A stretch of DNA of 64,000 bases. Source: Cyanobium sp. CZS25K (GTDB lineage Bacteria; Cyanobacteriota; Cyanobacteriia; PCC-6307; Cyanobiaceae). Within the stretch, counting starts at the first letter, position 1. Each line of letters opens with the position of its first letter. Shown piece after piece: positions 10,461 through 21,084 of this stretch. The stretch is from assembly GCA_030373325.1 (NCBI GenBank), contig JAUCZB010000004.1:124001-188000 (forward strand), read 5' to 3'. A program made the translations under genes and the position numbers. Under the pieces are notes generated by a model. The model saw only the letters and a program-made list of their open reading frames with translations. It ran no database searches and had not been told where the DNA came from.

Positions 10461-10934
10461 TTGCAGGCTGCCCTGACCCCTTCCCCGGATGCCGTCCCCC
10501 CCGTGGAGACGTCGGCCGAAGAGGTCGCAGTCCATCTGACCATTGAGGCCCCCCCCCCGCCAGAGGTCGCCGACGCTCCGTCGACGGTGAACAACGGCAT
10601 GGACGGTTACCTGCGGCTGCAGCGCCGGATGCTTCTTTCCACGGTCTGTGCCACCGCCCTGGCGGTGCCCTTCACGGCCCTGTGGTTCGACCTTCCTACC
10701 GCCTTCAGTCTGTTGGTGGGAGCCCTGGCCGGGCTCCTGTACCTCCGGCTCCTGGCCCGAAGCGTGTCCCGGTTCGGCGTCGAAACCAAGGGGGTGGGCA
10801 AGGCCCAGCTGCTGGTGCCGGTGGTGCTGGTGCTGGCAGCCGCCAGGCTCCCCGTACTCGAGGTCCTGCCCGCCATCCTGGGCTTCCTCCTCTACAAGCC
10901 CGCCCTGATCGTTCAGGCCGTCCTCGACACCTGA
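10461..10934 (+). CDS. atpI: ATP synthase protein I (AtpI/Atp1-like assembly protein)
   Basis: Small membrane protein usually encoded first in atp operons and thought to help assemble the c-ring. The 157-residue reading frame has four hydrophobic segments after about residue 50, and ends in [18 protein letters not shown], as in cyanobacterial Atp1. The start is uncertain: TTG at 10461 gives a Pro/Glu-rich N-terminus, whereas ATG at 10599 ([12 protein letters not shown]) gives 111 residues. It heads the atp operon and is followed by a striking hairpin repeat array before atpB. Confidence 0.8.
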   Translation: MQAALTPSPDAVPPVETSAEEVAVHLTIEAPPPPEVADAPSTVNNGMDGYLRLQRRMLLSTVCATALAVPFTALWFDLPTAFSLLVGALAGLLYLRLLARSVSRFGVETKGVGKAQLLVPVVLVLAAARLPVLEVLPAILGFLLYKPALIVQAVLDT

Positions 10935-10948
10935 ATCCTCTTCCTGTC

Positions 10949-11030
10949 CAGCCGCTTCGGCGGCCCTCTTCAGCCGCTTCGGCGGCCCTCTTCAGCCGCT
11001 TCGGCGGCCCTCTTCAGCCGCTTCGGCGGC
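10949..11030 (+). repeat. Tandem array of four UUCG-loop hairpins between atpI and atpB
   Basis: The 22-base unit cagccgcttcggcggccctctt occurs three times in perfect tandem (10949, 10971, 10993), followed by a 16-base partial copy at 11015. Each unit contains GCCGC-TTCG-GCGGC, a five-pair stem capped by a UUCG tetraloop, the most stable RNA loop class. Units are contiguous, with CCTCTT linkers. There is no T run, so they are not simple terminators. They lie in the transcribed spacer of the atp operon and may stabilise, process or attenuate the message. Confidence 0.9.
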
Positions 11031-11058
11031 ATCGACGTTCCGCCAGGCCCTACCCCCG

Positions 11059-12187
<1,129 letters not shown>

Positions 12188-12288
12188 TCGGAGGCCTTCC
12201 TCGGGGATGACAGGGCCGCCCGTCCGTCGCGGCCCTTCTCCACCCCCGGCTCCGTCCACGCCTCCACCACCGCCCGCCTTTTTGCCCC

Positions 12289-12771
12289 ATGACCAGCTGG
12301 CTTCTGCTCGCCGAGGCAGGTGCGACCGCAGGGTCGCCCGAGGGAGGTCTGTTCGACCTCGATGCCACCCTGCCGCTCATGGCGCTGCAGGTGGTGATCC
12401 TCACCTTCATTCTCAACAGTCTTTTCTTCCGGCCGGTCGGCAAGGCCGTCGAGGATCGTGAGGGGTACATCGCCACCAGCCGAACCCAGGCCAAGGAGAA
12501 CCTCGCCCAGGCCGAACGCCTCGAGGCCGATCTCAAGGAACAGCTGAGGGGGGCCCGTCTCGAGGTCCAGAAGGTGATCCTGGAGGCGGAGCAGGATTCC
12601 GACCGTCTCTATCGCGAGGCCATGGCGGTGGCCCAGGCGGACTCCATCGCCAGCCGCGAGAACGCTCGCAGCAAGATCGATGCCCAGCGCGCCGAGGCCC
12701 TCGGGGCCCTCAAGGCTGATTCCGACAGGCTCGCCGACCTGATCGTCGACCGTCTCCTGCCCGCATCATGA
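12289..12771 (+). CDS. atpG: ATP synthase F0 subunit b'
   Basis: One of the two different peripheral-stalk b subunits found in photosynthetic organisms. The 160-residue protein has one hydrophobic segment ([20 protein letters not shown], about 29-48), then [13 protein letters not shown] and a long charged coiled coil that forms the stator stalk. Its ATGA overlap with the next gene couples it to atpF. The symbol follows cyanobacterial usage (atpG = b'); in E. coli atpG means gamma. Confidence 0.94.
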   Translation: MTSWLLLAEAGATAGSPEGGLFDLDATLPLMALQVVILTFILNSLFFRPVGKAVEDREGYIATSRTQAKENLAQAERLEADLKEQLRGARLEVQKVILEAEQDSDRLYREAMAVAQADSIASRENARSKIDAQRAEALGALKADSDRLADLIVDRLLPAS

Positions 12772-13307
12772 ACCCCTCCTCCCTCTCCACCGTGACGACT
12801 CCGCTGCTGGCGAGTCACGGCAGCTTCGGTCTCAATTTCGACATCTTCGAGACCAACATCATCAACCTGGCGATTGTCATCGCCGGCCTCGCATGGTTCC
12901 TGCGCGGCTTCCTCGGGGGCATTCTGGAGCGCCGCCGTGAGCGGATCCTGGCTGAACTCAAGGACGCCGAGGAGCGCCTGAGCGTGGCCACAGCGTCCCT
13001 CGCCGAGGCCCAGAAGAGCCTGGGTGAAGCCCGCAGCCTCGCCGAGAAGATCCGCGCCGACGGCAAGGCCCGCGCCGAGGCCATCCGGCTGGAGAGCGAG
13101 AAGCGAACGGTGGAGGAAATGGCCCGGATGAAGCAGGACTCCCAGTCCGACCTGGATTCCGAGGTGTCCAGGGTCAGCAAGCAACTGCAGCGCGAAGCTG
13201 CCGAGCTGGCCATCGCCAGGGCTCTGGCCAGTCTGCCCGGGCGCCTTGACGCCGCCACCCAGGCCCGGCTGATCGATCAGTCCATTCAAACGCTGGGGAA
13301 CGCCTGA
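12768..13307 (+). CDS. atpF: ATP synthase F0 subunit b
   Basis: Second peripheral-stalk subunit, dimerising with b'. It is 179 residues: a hydrophobic N-terminal segment ([20 protein letters not shown], about 26-45), then [18 protein letters not shown] and an extended Ala/Glu/Arg-rich coiled coil. It overlaps atpG by four bases at its start and atpH by one base at its end, as in other cyanobacterial atp operons. Confidence 0.96.
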   Translation: MNPSSLSTVTTPLLASHGSFGLNFDIFETNIINLAIVIAGLAWFLRGFLGGILERRRERILAELKDAEERLSVATASLAEAQKSLGEARSLAEKIRADGKARAEAIRLESEKRTVEEMARMKQDSQSDLDSEVSRVSKQLQREAAELAIARALASLPGRLDAATQARLIDQSIQTLGNA

Positions 13308-13855
13308 TGCCTCTGCTCAACACCATCACCACCCCCTACGCCGACGCTTTTCTCCAGATCTGCGACGCCAATGGGGACACCGACGTGGTGATCGACCAGG
13401 CCAAGCAAGTCCTGGCCCTCTGGCACGACTCCAGTGACCTGCGCGAGGCCATGGCCTCCCCGGTGCTGGAGATCGAAGGCAAGAAGGCGGCCCTGGCGAA
13501 GATCTTTGCAACCTCGATTACCCCCTCGTTCCTCAACCTGCTCAAGCTGCTGGCCGACCGCCAGCGGATCGGCTTCCTTGATGCCGTCCTGGAGCGGCTC
13601 CTGGAGCTGTACCGCGAGCAGAACCAGATCGCCCTCGCCACGGTGACATCGGCCACTCCCCTCAGCGAGGAGCAGCAGGCCCTGATCGCCGAGAAGGCCA
13701 AGCTCGTGGCCGGCACCGACAAAGTGGAGATCAGCCTCGCGGTGGATCCCTCCCTGATCGGTGGGTTCGTCCTCAGCGTCGGCTCCCGGGTGATCGACGC
13801 CAGCCTCGCCGGCCAGGTGCGACGGCTCGGCCTGACGCTCGCCAACGTGAGCTAG
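13307..13855 (+). CDS. atpH: ATP synthase F1 subunit delta
   Basis: Links the top of the F1 head to the peripheral stalk. The 182-residue product shows the OSCP/delta pattern: N-terminal [10 protein letters not shown] with six-helix domain, [18 protein letters not shown] in the centre, and a C-terminal beta region containing [25 protein letters not shown]. Its start overlaps the atpF stop. The gene is called atpD in some cyanobacterial annotations. Confidence 0.96.
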   Translation: MPLLNTITTPYADAFLQICDANGDTDVVIDQAKQVLALWHDSSDLREAMASPVLEIEGKKAALAKIFATSITPSFLNLLKLLADRQRIGFLDAVLERLLELYREQNQIALATVTSATPLSEEQQALIAEKAKLVAGTDKVEISLAVDPSLIGGFVLSVGSRVIDASLAGQVRRLGLTLANVS

Positions 13856-13917
13856 CGCCTCCTTCTCTCCCCCCTCTCCTCCTCACTTCATCGCCTCCCC
13901 TCCGGGGACTCCCACCC

Positions 13918-15435
<1,518 letters not shown>

Positions 15436-15448
15436 GGAATCTCCACCC

Positions 15449-16399
15449 ATGGCCAATCTCAAGGCAATCCGTGACCGGATCAGTTCGGTCAAGAACACGC
15501 GCAAGATCACCGAAGCCATGCGGCTGGTGGCCGCCGCCAAGGTGCGTCGTGCCCAGGAACAGGTGCTGCGCACCCGCCCCTTCGCCGACCGCCTGGCCCG
15601 GGTGCTCCAGAACCTCGAGTCCCGCATGGGTTTCGAGGGGGCCGATGCGCCGCTGCTGGCCGAGCGCCGTCCGGTGAACACCATCACCCTGCTGGTGGTC
15701 ACCGGCGACCGGGGCCTCTGCGGCGGCTACAACGCCAACGTCATCCGCCGCGCCGAGCAACGTTTCGCCGAGCTCAAGGGCCAGGGTTTCGCGGTCGACA
15801 TGGTGCTGATGGGCCGCAAGGCCATCACCTACTTCACCAACCGCTCCTACCCGATCAGGGCCACCTTCACCGGCCTGGAGCAGGTGCCCACCTCCCAGGA
15901 GGCGGGCGAGATCGCCAACGAGGTACTGGCCGAGTTCCTTTCGGCCAGCACCGACCGGGTGGAGATCGTCTTCACCCGCTTCATCAACCTGGTGAGCTCC
16001 CAGCCGGTGGTCCAGACCCTGCTGCCCCTCGATCCCCAGGGCATCGCCAGCTCGGATGACGAGATCTTCCGGCTGATCACCCGCGATGGCCGCCTCGGGG
16101 TGGAGGTCGGCACGGTGGAGAATGCCGAGCCGTCCCTGGCACCCGACTTCGTGTTTGAGCAGAGCCCCGACCAGTTGCTCAATGCCCTGCTCCCCCTCTA
16201 TCTGGCCAACCAGCTGCTCCGCTCCCTCCAGGAGGCGGCCGCCAGCGAACTGGCCAGCCGGATGACGGCCATGAACAACGCCAGCGACAACGCCAAGGCG
16301 CTCGCCAAGACCCTCACCCTCGATTACAACAAGGCGCGCCAGGCGGCCATCACCCAGGAGATCCTGGAAGTGGTGGGTGGTGCGGCGGCGATGGGCTGA
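15449..16399 (+). CDS. atpC: ATP synthase F1 subunit gamma
   Basis: Central rotor shaft that couples c-ring rotation to catalysis. The 316-residue product starts [24 protein letters not shown] and ends with [25 protein letters not shown], both family hallmarks. It is longer than E. coli gamma because of the photosynthetic-type insertion (about residues 195-235, [19 protein letters not shown]), without the redox cysteine pair of chloroplasts. Last gene of this operon; the beta and epsilon genes are not in the window, as usual for cyanobacteria. Confidence 0.97.
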   Translation: MANLKAIRDRISSVKNTRKITEAMRLVAAAKVRRAQEQVLRTRPFADRLARVLQNLESRMGFEGADAPLLAERRPVNTITLLVVTGDRGLCGGYNANVIRRAEQRFAELKGQGFAVDMVLMGRKAITYFTNRSYPIRATFTGLEQVPTSQEAGEIANEVLAEFLSASTDRVEIVFTRFINLVSSQPVVQTLLPLDPQGIASSDDEIFRLITRDGRLGVEVGTVENAEPSLAPDFVFEQSPDQLLNALLPLYLANQLLRSLQEAAASELASRMTAMNNASDNAKALAKTLTLDYNKARQAAITQEILEVVGGAAAMG

Positions 16400-16637
16400 T
16401 CGTCAGCTCCAGGTGGCCGGTGGCGGCATCCCGCTCCCGGCCCATCTGCCAGCCCTGTGGGCAGACCAGCAGCAGCTCCATGGTGGTGCGGACGCGGCTT
16501 CCATGGCAAAGGTGGTCGCCATCTCTGGTGATGCTGCCTGCCAGCGTGTTCACTTCGTAGGGTCCTGGCAGAACGACCCCATCGGCTTGGTTGGCGAAGC
16601 GAAGGGTTGAACGTTCAAGACTGCCGATGCCACTCAC
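16350..16637 (-). CDS. Unassigned ORF, possibly a gene remnant
   Basis: A 95-residue frame opens with GTG at 16637 and stays open upstream to about 16670 (reading [20 protein letters not shown]). The N-terminal 80 residues look protein-like ([46 protein letters not shown]), but the C-terminus turns into Pro/Ser-rich sequence where it runs antisense into the last 50 bases of atpC. It may be the degraded 3' part of a beta-rich cyanobacterial protein, truncated when the downstream accessory stretch arose. I do not recognise the family. Confidence 0.35.
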   Translation of the reverse strand: MSGIGSLERSTLRFANQADGVVLPGPYEVNTLAGSITRDGDHLCHGSRVRTTMELLLVCPQGWQMGRERDAATGHLELTISPSPPHHPPLPGSPG

Positions 16638-16678
16638 GATGAAGCCGTAGACCTCCGGATCCTGCAGGGCCAGGATGT

Positions 16679-16706
16679 TTTCAGGTTTCAGGTTTCAGGT
16701 TTCAGG
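16679..16706. repeat. Heptamer tandem repeat (tttcagg, four copies)
   Basis: Four perfect contiguous copies of the 7-base unit tttcagg. Heptameric short tandem repeats are a known feature of cyanobacterial genomes, mostly filamentous ones. The array spans the stop codon of the HD-GYP gene, whose TGA lies in the fourth copy, so copy-number change would not alter the protein but could alter the 3' end of the message. Confidence 0.85.
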
Positions 16707-17790
16707 TCGTACAGCAGTAGCCCTTGTCGCGGAACAGGTGGAGACAGGCGTCGACCACCTCAGGATCGTAGAGGCGGCCTCGGTTCTTTTCGATCTCCTG
16801 GAGGGCGGCCTCCGTGCCCAGGCCCATCCGGTAGGGACGGTGGGAACACATGGACTCCACCACATCGGCCACGGCCAGGATCCGCGATTCCAGCAACAGC
16901 TTCTCGCCGGGGAGACCTTGGGGATACCCGCTGCCGTCGATCCGCTCATGGTGCTCATGGACGATGCGGGCGATGGGCCAGGGGAAGGCCACATCCTTGA
17001 GGATGTTGTAGCCGGCCTGGGCATGTTCCTTGATCAGAGCAAATTCAAGCTGGCTCAGCCTTGTCGGTTTGCAGAGAATCTCCGCCGGCACCATGAGTTT
17101 GCCGATGTCGTGGACGGAGGCCGCCAGTTGCAGGCCATCCCGTTGCGTTGTCGACAGTCCGAGTTCCGCCCCTATGGCCACGGCCAGGCTGGCCACCCGA
17201 TTCTGGTGCCCCGCTGTGTAGGGGTCCCGCATCTCCGCCATTCCTCCCAGCACCGAGACCAGCTGCTTGTAAAGCAACTCCCGTTCCTGGAGGGTGTTGA
17301 TCCATCCCTTCTCAGCGAGTTCCCTGGCGATGAAGCTGCCCAGGCGGGTGGCGATGGTGTTCAGCAGCAGCCGCTCTTCGGCCAGGAAAGGCCCTTCACT
17401 CACCTGTTCAAAATGTTCGGAATAGCCAATTTCCACTGATCCGAACAGGTGGCCATTGCCATTGGCCCTGATCTCAGACGATTGAACCGACTGGCAGCGT
17501 TCGATATCGCCGGTTTGATACACCCGGTCGCCCCTGCGGATTCGGGCAACGGCGTTGCCTGGATAGAGCCATGCCGCAGGCAGGATGTTGACGATCTTGT
17601 GAAAGGCGTTGTCGATGTCCCCTTGATGGGTGCTGGCAATCTGCTCAATCTGCTGCAGGCAGTTGAGCTCTTTCATTCGCTCCGTCAGCGCCCGTTCAAT
17701 CGGCATCCTCCAGGCGGCTTTGGCCCTGGCCGACTTCGTCGCCACCCGGTGGGCTGTCGCCTGCTTCGCCTTGCTGATTCGACTGTTCAT
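16702..17790 (-). CDS. HD-GYP domain phosphodiesterase with N-terminal sensory region
   Basis: Predicted cyclic di-GMP phosphodiesterase. The 362-residue protein has an N-terminal basic, helical stretch and a GAF-like region (about 40-165; AWLYPGNAVARIRRGDRVYQ, GSVEIGYSE), then a full HD-GYP domain (about 185-350): AGHQNRVASLA, VHDIGK, KEHAQAGYNIL, HEHHERIDGSGYP and ILAVADVVESMCSHRPYR. All metal ligands and the GYP motif are present, so activity is likely. HD-GYP proteins are not universal in picocyanobacteria. No diguanylate cyclase lies nearby. The gene sits in a loosely packed region after the atp operon. Confidence 0.88.
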   Translation of the reverse strand: MNSRISKAKQATAHRVATKSARAKAAWRMPIERALTERMKELNCLQQIEQIASTHQGDIDNAFHKIVNILPAAWLYPGNAVARIRRGDRVYQTGDIERCQSVQSSEIRANGNGHLFGSVEIGYSEHFEQVSEGPFLAEERLLLNTIATRLGSFIARELAEKGWINTLQERELLYKQLVSVLGGMAEMRDPYTAGHQNRVASLAVAIGAELGLSTTQRDGLQLAASVHDIGKLMVPAEILCKPTRLSQLEFALIKEHAQAGYNILKDVAFPWPIARIVHEHHERIDGSGYPQGLPGEKLLLESRILAVADVVESMCSHRPYRMGLGTEAALQEIEKNRGRLYDPEVVDACLHLFRDKGYCCTT

Positions 17791-18077
17791 GGTGGCTGCC
17801 CTTAACAGGAGCCGAGCAACGGAGGGGCGTGGATCGCACGCATGTGTTCAGGCCCTTATGCATTGTAGGGTTTATCCGAAAAATTACACAAAATTGCTAC
17901 CCACGGCTTCCTGTGCGACTGAAGCCAGGCTCTGGGCGGGTTTCCTGGCTCCCAGCCCGGCCAAAGGCAGCGTTCCGTTTCAGGCAGCCGTTCCGTGGGG
18001 TGGCCTGGTCCGTTGGGTTTTGGCCTGGGATCGTCGCTTCGGCCTCGAGCACCGGTGCCCTGCTGCGGATGAAAGCC
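17791..18077. other. Spacer upstream of the HD-GYP gene with an AT-rich core
   Basis: No credible ORF. The part around 17860-17900 (aaaaattacacaaaattgct) is by far the most AT-rich stretch nearby and probably holds the promoter of the HD-GYP gene on the minus strand. It also lies downstream of the oxidoreductase gene on the same strand; no terminator is recognised. Confidence 0.5.
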
Positions 18078-19082
18078 TCAGGCCTGCCCTTGCGGTGGTG
18101 AATGCACCGTGATGATGAGATTTCCCCTTTTGCGGCCGCTGTCCACATAGCGGTGCGCCTCCACGATCTGCTCCAACGGAACCTGCCGATCGATGACCGG
18201 CCGGAACGCTCCCGCCTCCGCCAGCTCCGCCAGCATCTGCAGATCTTCCCGCTTCACGGCGGCAGGACCGGCGATGACCGTCCTGCGATCCGTCATGCGG
18301 CCCATCAGGGAGACCCACAGACTGCCAAGCATCTGCGGCAAGCCAGCCACCACCAGCAGCAGGCGGCCACGTTCCTTCAGCGATCGCTTGCAGCGCGAAA
18401 ACGGCGCCGTGCCGACGGTGTCGATCATCACGTCATAGGTTTCGCCGTTCTGCGTGAAGTCTTCCTGGGTGTAATCGATGACATGGCGGGCGCCGAGGGA
18501 TTTCACCAGATCGACGTTCGCGGTGCTGCACACGCCGGTGACCTCCGCCCCGAAGTGCCTCGCCAGCTGCACCATGGCTGTGCCGACGGCACCGGAGGCC
18601 CCATTCACCAGCAGCTTGTCTCCTTTCTGCACCCTGCCCCTGCGCAGAAAATCCAGGGCCGTCGTTCCGCCGAAGCAGAGTGCGGCGGCCTGCTCGTTGC
18701 TCAGGCTGGGCGGCTGGATCAGCACCAGGCCATCCTGCGGCATGCACTTGTATTCCGCACAGCACCCCGTGCTGACGTCGCTGAAGGCGAACACCGCGTC
18801 ACCGACGTTGAACCTGGTGACGTTTTTCCCCACCGCGGCCACGACTCCGGCCAGCTCCGAGCCGAGGATGGGTTGCCTGGGTTTCCAGATGCCGAAGACC
18901 AGCCGCATGATCAGCCCGAAGCCCGTGGGCACGTTCAAGCTGCGCACCCTCCAGTCCCCTGAGGTGACCGTGGTCACATGGATCCGGATCAGGATTTCAT
19001 GGTCTTTCGGTATGGGCGTGGCGATCTCCCTGATCTGAAGCACGTCGGGCGGCCCATAGCGCTCATAGACAACGGCTTTCAT
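18078..19082 (-). CDS. Zinc-free medium-chain oxidoreductase (quinone oxidoreductase-like)
   Basis: Predicted NADPH-dependent quinone or enone reductase. The 334-residue protein starts MKAVVYERYGPPDVLQIREI, has the GroES-like N-terminal half with ILGSELAGVVAAVG, the substrate loop VSTGCCAEY, and a Rossmann fold with LVNGASGAVGTAMVQLA near residue 150. The zinc ligands of alcohol dehydrogenases are absent. Base and codon use (GTT, AAC, CGC mixed with more A/T third positions) looks less biased than neighbours, and it is flanked by long spacers, which suggests acquisition. The substrate is unknown. Confidence 0.88.
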   Translation of the reverse strand: MKAVVYERYGPPDVLQIREIATPIPKDHEILIRIHVTTVTSGDWRVRSLNVPTGFGLIMRLVFGIWKPRQPILGSELAGVVAAVGKNVTRFNVGDAVFAFSDVSTGCCAEYKCMPQDGLVLIQPPSLSNEQAAALCFGGTTALDFLRRGRVQKGDKLLVNGASGAVGTAMVQLARHFGAEVTGVCSTANVDLVKSLGARHVIDYTQEDFTQNGETYDVMIDTVGTAPFSRCKRSLKERGRLLLVVAGLPQMLGSLWVSLMGRMTDRRTVIAGPAAVKREDLQMLAELAEAGAFRPVIDRQVPLEQIVEAHRYVDSGRKRGNLIITVHSPPQGQA

Positions 19083-19746
19083 GGTGGGTGGCTTTGATGG
19101 TGCGTGGAATTCCCCGCCTATGTGCCGAGGACGCCACGGGATACGACGACTCTGTCGGGTTCCCAGTGCACCACAGACTGAATCACCCTGGGGGCAGGGC
19201 GGCCAGCTCTGATGTGGATAGCCACGCGGAGCCTGTTGGGCTCCGGGAGGTAGGGGTGTGGTGCTGTCTGCATGCGTACATTGAGCGTAAGCCACGGCAA
19301 GAACAATGGCGCGTGGATCGTCAGAGAGAATGCGCTGCCAGTTATCACGTTCCCTTGGAAGATCTGGCAAGCGATCGTGTCAAGCCATACTCGCTGCGGT
19401 TTGCTGGGCAATCCCCACGGTGGCTTGACGTGCTTCCAGGTTGAGCCTAGGGATCTCATCCTTCAGAGAGCTCCCCTCAGGCGGGTTCTTGATTGGAGTT
19501 GTCAGTCAGGCAACTGCTTTCAGCGAAAGTCTCGCGTTGGATGACCTTGATCTGCAATCCAGACGACATCGCTCAATCATCGGCTCTGGCAGGGATTCCT
19601 GTGCATCAGCCTTGGACACTCCAAAGACTTTCTGGACCGAAATCGCATCCCCCGGGATTCTTTCACGCGCCAGGGAGGCCCGCGCCCGACCCGTCACCAT
19701 GGCGCTGCGAGCGCTTGGATCGTGTGGCCTCCCCTCGCCTTCACCC
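19083..19746. other. Long intergenic stretch (about 660 bases) without a convincing gene
   Basis: Short open frames exist on both strands (for example plus 19088-19444 and minus 19118-19459), but none has normal codon use for this genome, a recognisable motif or a good start. The composition is visibly less GC-biased than neighbouring genes, and no inverted repeats or transposase remnants are recognised. It may be decayed sequence from an insertion. Confidence 0.55.
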
Positions 19747-20508
19747 ATGGCCGATGCCATCCCTGCCGCAGACCCCACCGAACCTGTCCCTGCTGGCCTG
19801 GCCATCGCGCCCCTGTTCCCGATGGCCCTCGGCCGGGTGCAGCTGGCGCCCGATCCCCTCGACACGGCTTTGTGGCTGCAACGGGTGCTGGCCTGGCGCC
19901 AGGCCGCGCCCAGCGAGGAGGGCGTGGCCTGGACCGGGGATGTGCGTGGCGCCGGGGAGCTGCACCGCGACCCCCTCTTCGCTCCCCTGATCGCCCGGCT
20001 GGCGGGCCACGCCTGGCCGTACCTGGAGGCGCTCGGGTTTGATCGGCGCCGTCTGGCGTTGCATGTGCAGCGCAGCTGGCCGGTGATCAGCGAACCCGGT
20101 GAGCGGGTGGGGCGCCATCACCATCCCAACGCCCATCTCAGCGCCATCTACTACTTCAATGGCGACGGCACGGGGCGCAGCGGCTGTTTGCGCCTGTACG
20201 CCCCCCGCCAGGTGAATGAGCTGGTACCGGGCCTGGCCGTGGGTCAGGACGGGCCGATCGGGGCCGGTGCCGATCTCAACCAGGCCTGGCACGACGTGGC
20301 GCCCCGGGCGGGCCTGCTGCTGCTGTTCCCCTCCTCGGTCGACCATGCGGTGCTGCCCAACGAGGATCCCGACGACACCCGCTTTTCGCTCAGCATCGAC
20401 TTCGTGCTGACGTCCCCAGCGGCGGCGCCGGACCCGGGGGAGTACCTCGCCCCCCATCCCGGCCGCTGGCTGGCGATCGGTGAGGATGGGCCCGAGCCGG
20501 GAGCCTGA
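19747..20508 (+). CDS. Putative 2OG-Fe(II) oxygenase family protein
   Basis: A 253-residue protein resembling the conserved 2OG-Fe(II)-oxygenase-like family TIGR02466. Features are VISEPGERVGRHHHPNAHLS followed by AIYYFNGDG (double-stranded beta-helix strand with candidate Fe-binding histidines near residue 118), and LLLFPSSVDHAVLPNED plus RFSLSIDF (distal His and 2OG-binding Arg). The exact metal ligands are inferred. The start is taken at ATG 19747; ATG 19699 is an alternative. A ferredoxin starts 40 bases downstream, and the pair could act together. Confidence 0.75.
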   Translation: MADAIPAADPTEPVPAGLAIAPLFPMALGRVQLAPDPLDTALWLQRVLAWRQAAPSEEGVAWTGDVRGAGELHRDPLFAPLIARLAGHAWPYLEALGFDRRRLALHVQRSWPVISEPGERVGRHHHPNAHLSAIYYFNGDGTGRSGCLRLYAPRQVNELVPGLAVGQDGPIGAGADLNQAWHDVAPRAGLLLLFPSSVDHAVLPNEDPDDTRFSLSIDFVLTSPAAAPDPGEYLAPHPGRWLAIGEDGPEPGA

Positions 20509-20548
20509 GCCGCCCTCCCAACGCCGCCCTCCCAGACCCCGATCCCCC

Positions 20549-20878
20549 GTGTCCGAGCCCACCGTCTTTCAGATCAGCGCCAGCCTTGACGGCGTCTCCC
20601 ACAGCTTTCCCTGCCGCAGCGACCAGACGGTGCTCAACGCCGCCGAGGCAGCCGGCGTGCCCTTGCCCAGCTCCTGCTGCTCGGGGGTGTGCACCACCTG
20701 CGCCGCCCTGCTGCGCAGTGGCAGCGTGCACCAGCCCGACGCCATGGGCGTGAAGGCGGAACTCCAGGCCAAGGGTTACGCCCTGCTCTGCGTCTCCTAT
20801 CCCCGCTCCGATCTCGACCTCCTGGCCGGCCAGGAGGACGCCCTCTACGAGGCCCAGTTCGGTCAGTTCCAGAAGTGA
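20549..20878 (+). CDS. 2Fe-2S ferredoxin, plant type, low similarity to PetF
   Basis: Electron-transfer protein of 109 residues with GTG start at 20549. The cluster motif is CCSGVCTTC (CX4CX2C, about residues 47-55) and a fourth ligand in ALLCVSYPRSDL about 30 residues later. It differs from the PetF copy at 57927 in its loop and C-terminus (ALYEAQFGQFQK), so it is probably a specialised ferredoxin. The TGA stop overlaps the GTG start of the next gene. The neighbouring oxygenase-like gene suggests it could supply electrons to it. Confidence 0.9.
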   Translation: MSEPTVFQISASLDGVSHSFPCRSDQTVLNAAEAAGVPLPSSCCSGVCTTCAALLRSGSVHQPDAMGVKAELQAKGYALLCVSYPRSDLDLLAGQEDALYEAQFGQFQK

Positions 20879-21084
20879 GTTCCCTGGTGCCCCTGGCGCT
20901 GTGGCTCCAGACCTCCCCCGGTGCCCTGCTGCCCCAGCTGCGTCAGGCCCTGCAGCAGGAGGCCACGCGCCTGGCCGGTGCGGGCGCCGAGCCGCTTCGC
21001 TGGGCGGTCACGGCAGTGGACGCGTGCCGCGGCCTGCGGCTCGAGGGGATCGTGGTGGGGCCTGAAGGCGATTGCGGCCCTTGA
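20875..21084 (+). CDS. Small conserved-looking protein of unknown function (69 aa)
   Basis: The GTG at 20875 overlaps the ferredoxin TGA (GTGA), and the stop overlaps the TTG start of the DUF3326 gene. The product (MSSLVPLALWLQTSPGALLP, then an amphipathic helix and LRLEGIVVGPEGD) is soluble-looking, with one alpha helix and a short beta segment. It carries no known motif. The chain of overlaps strongly suggests translational coupling with both neighbours, which is the main evidence that it is real. Confidence 0.7.
   Translation: MSSLVPLALWLQTSPGALLPQLRQALQQEATRLAGAGAEPLRWAVTAVDACRGLRLEGIVVGPEGDCGP

Noticed and set aside
10949..11030. Possible CRISPR array
   Set aside because: Units are contiguous with no variable spacers and each is a hairpin; no cas genes nearby.
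18078..19082. Alcohol dehydrogenase with structural zinc
   Set aside because: No zinc-ligand cysteine cluster or catalytic Cys/His/Cys set is visible, so a zinc-free quinone oxidoreductase-like enzyme is favoured.
19088..19459. Short frames on both strands in the long spacer after the oxidoreductase
   Set aside because: No motif, atypical codons and overlapping alternatives on both strands; treated as non-coding.
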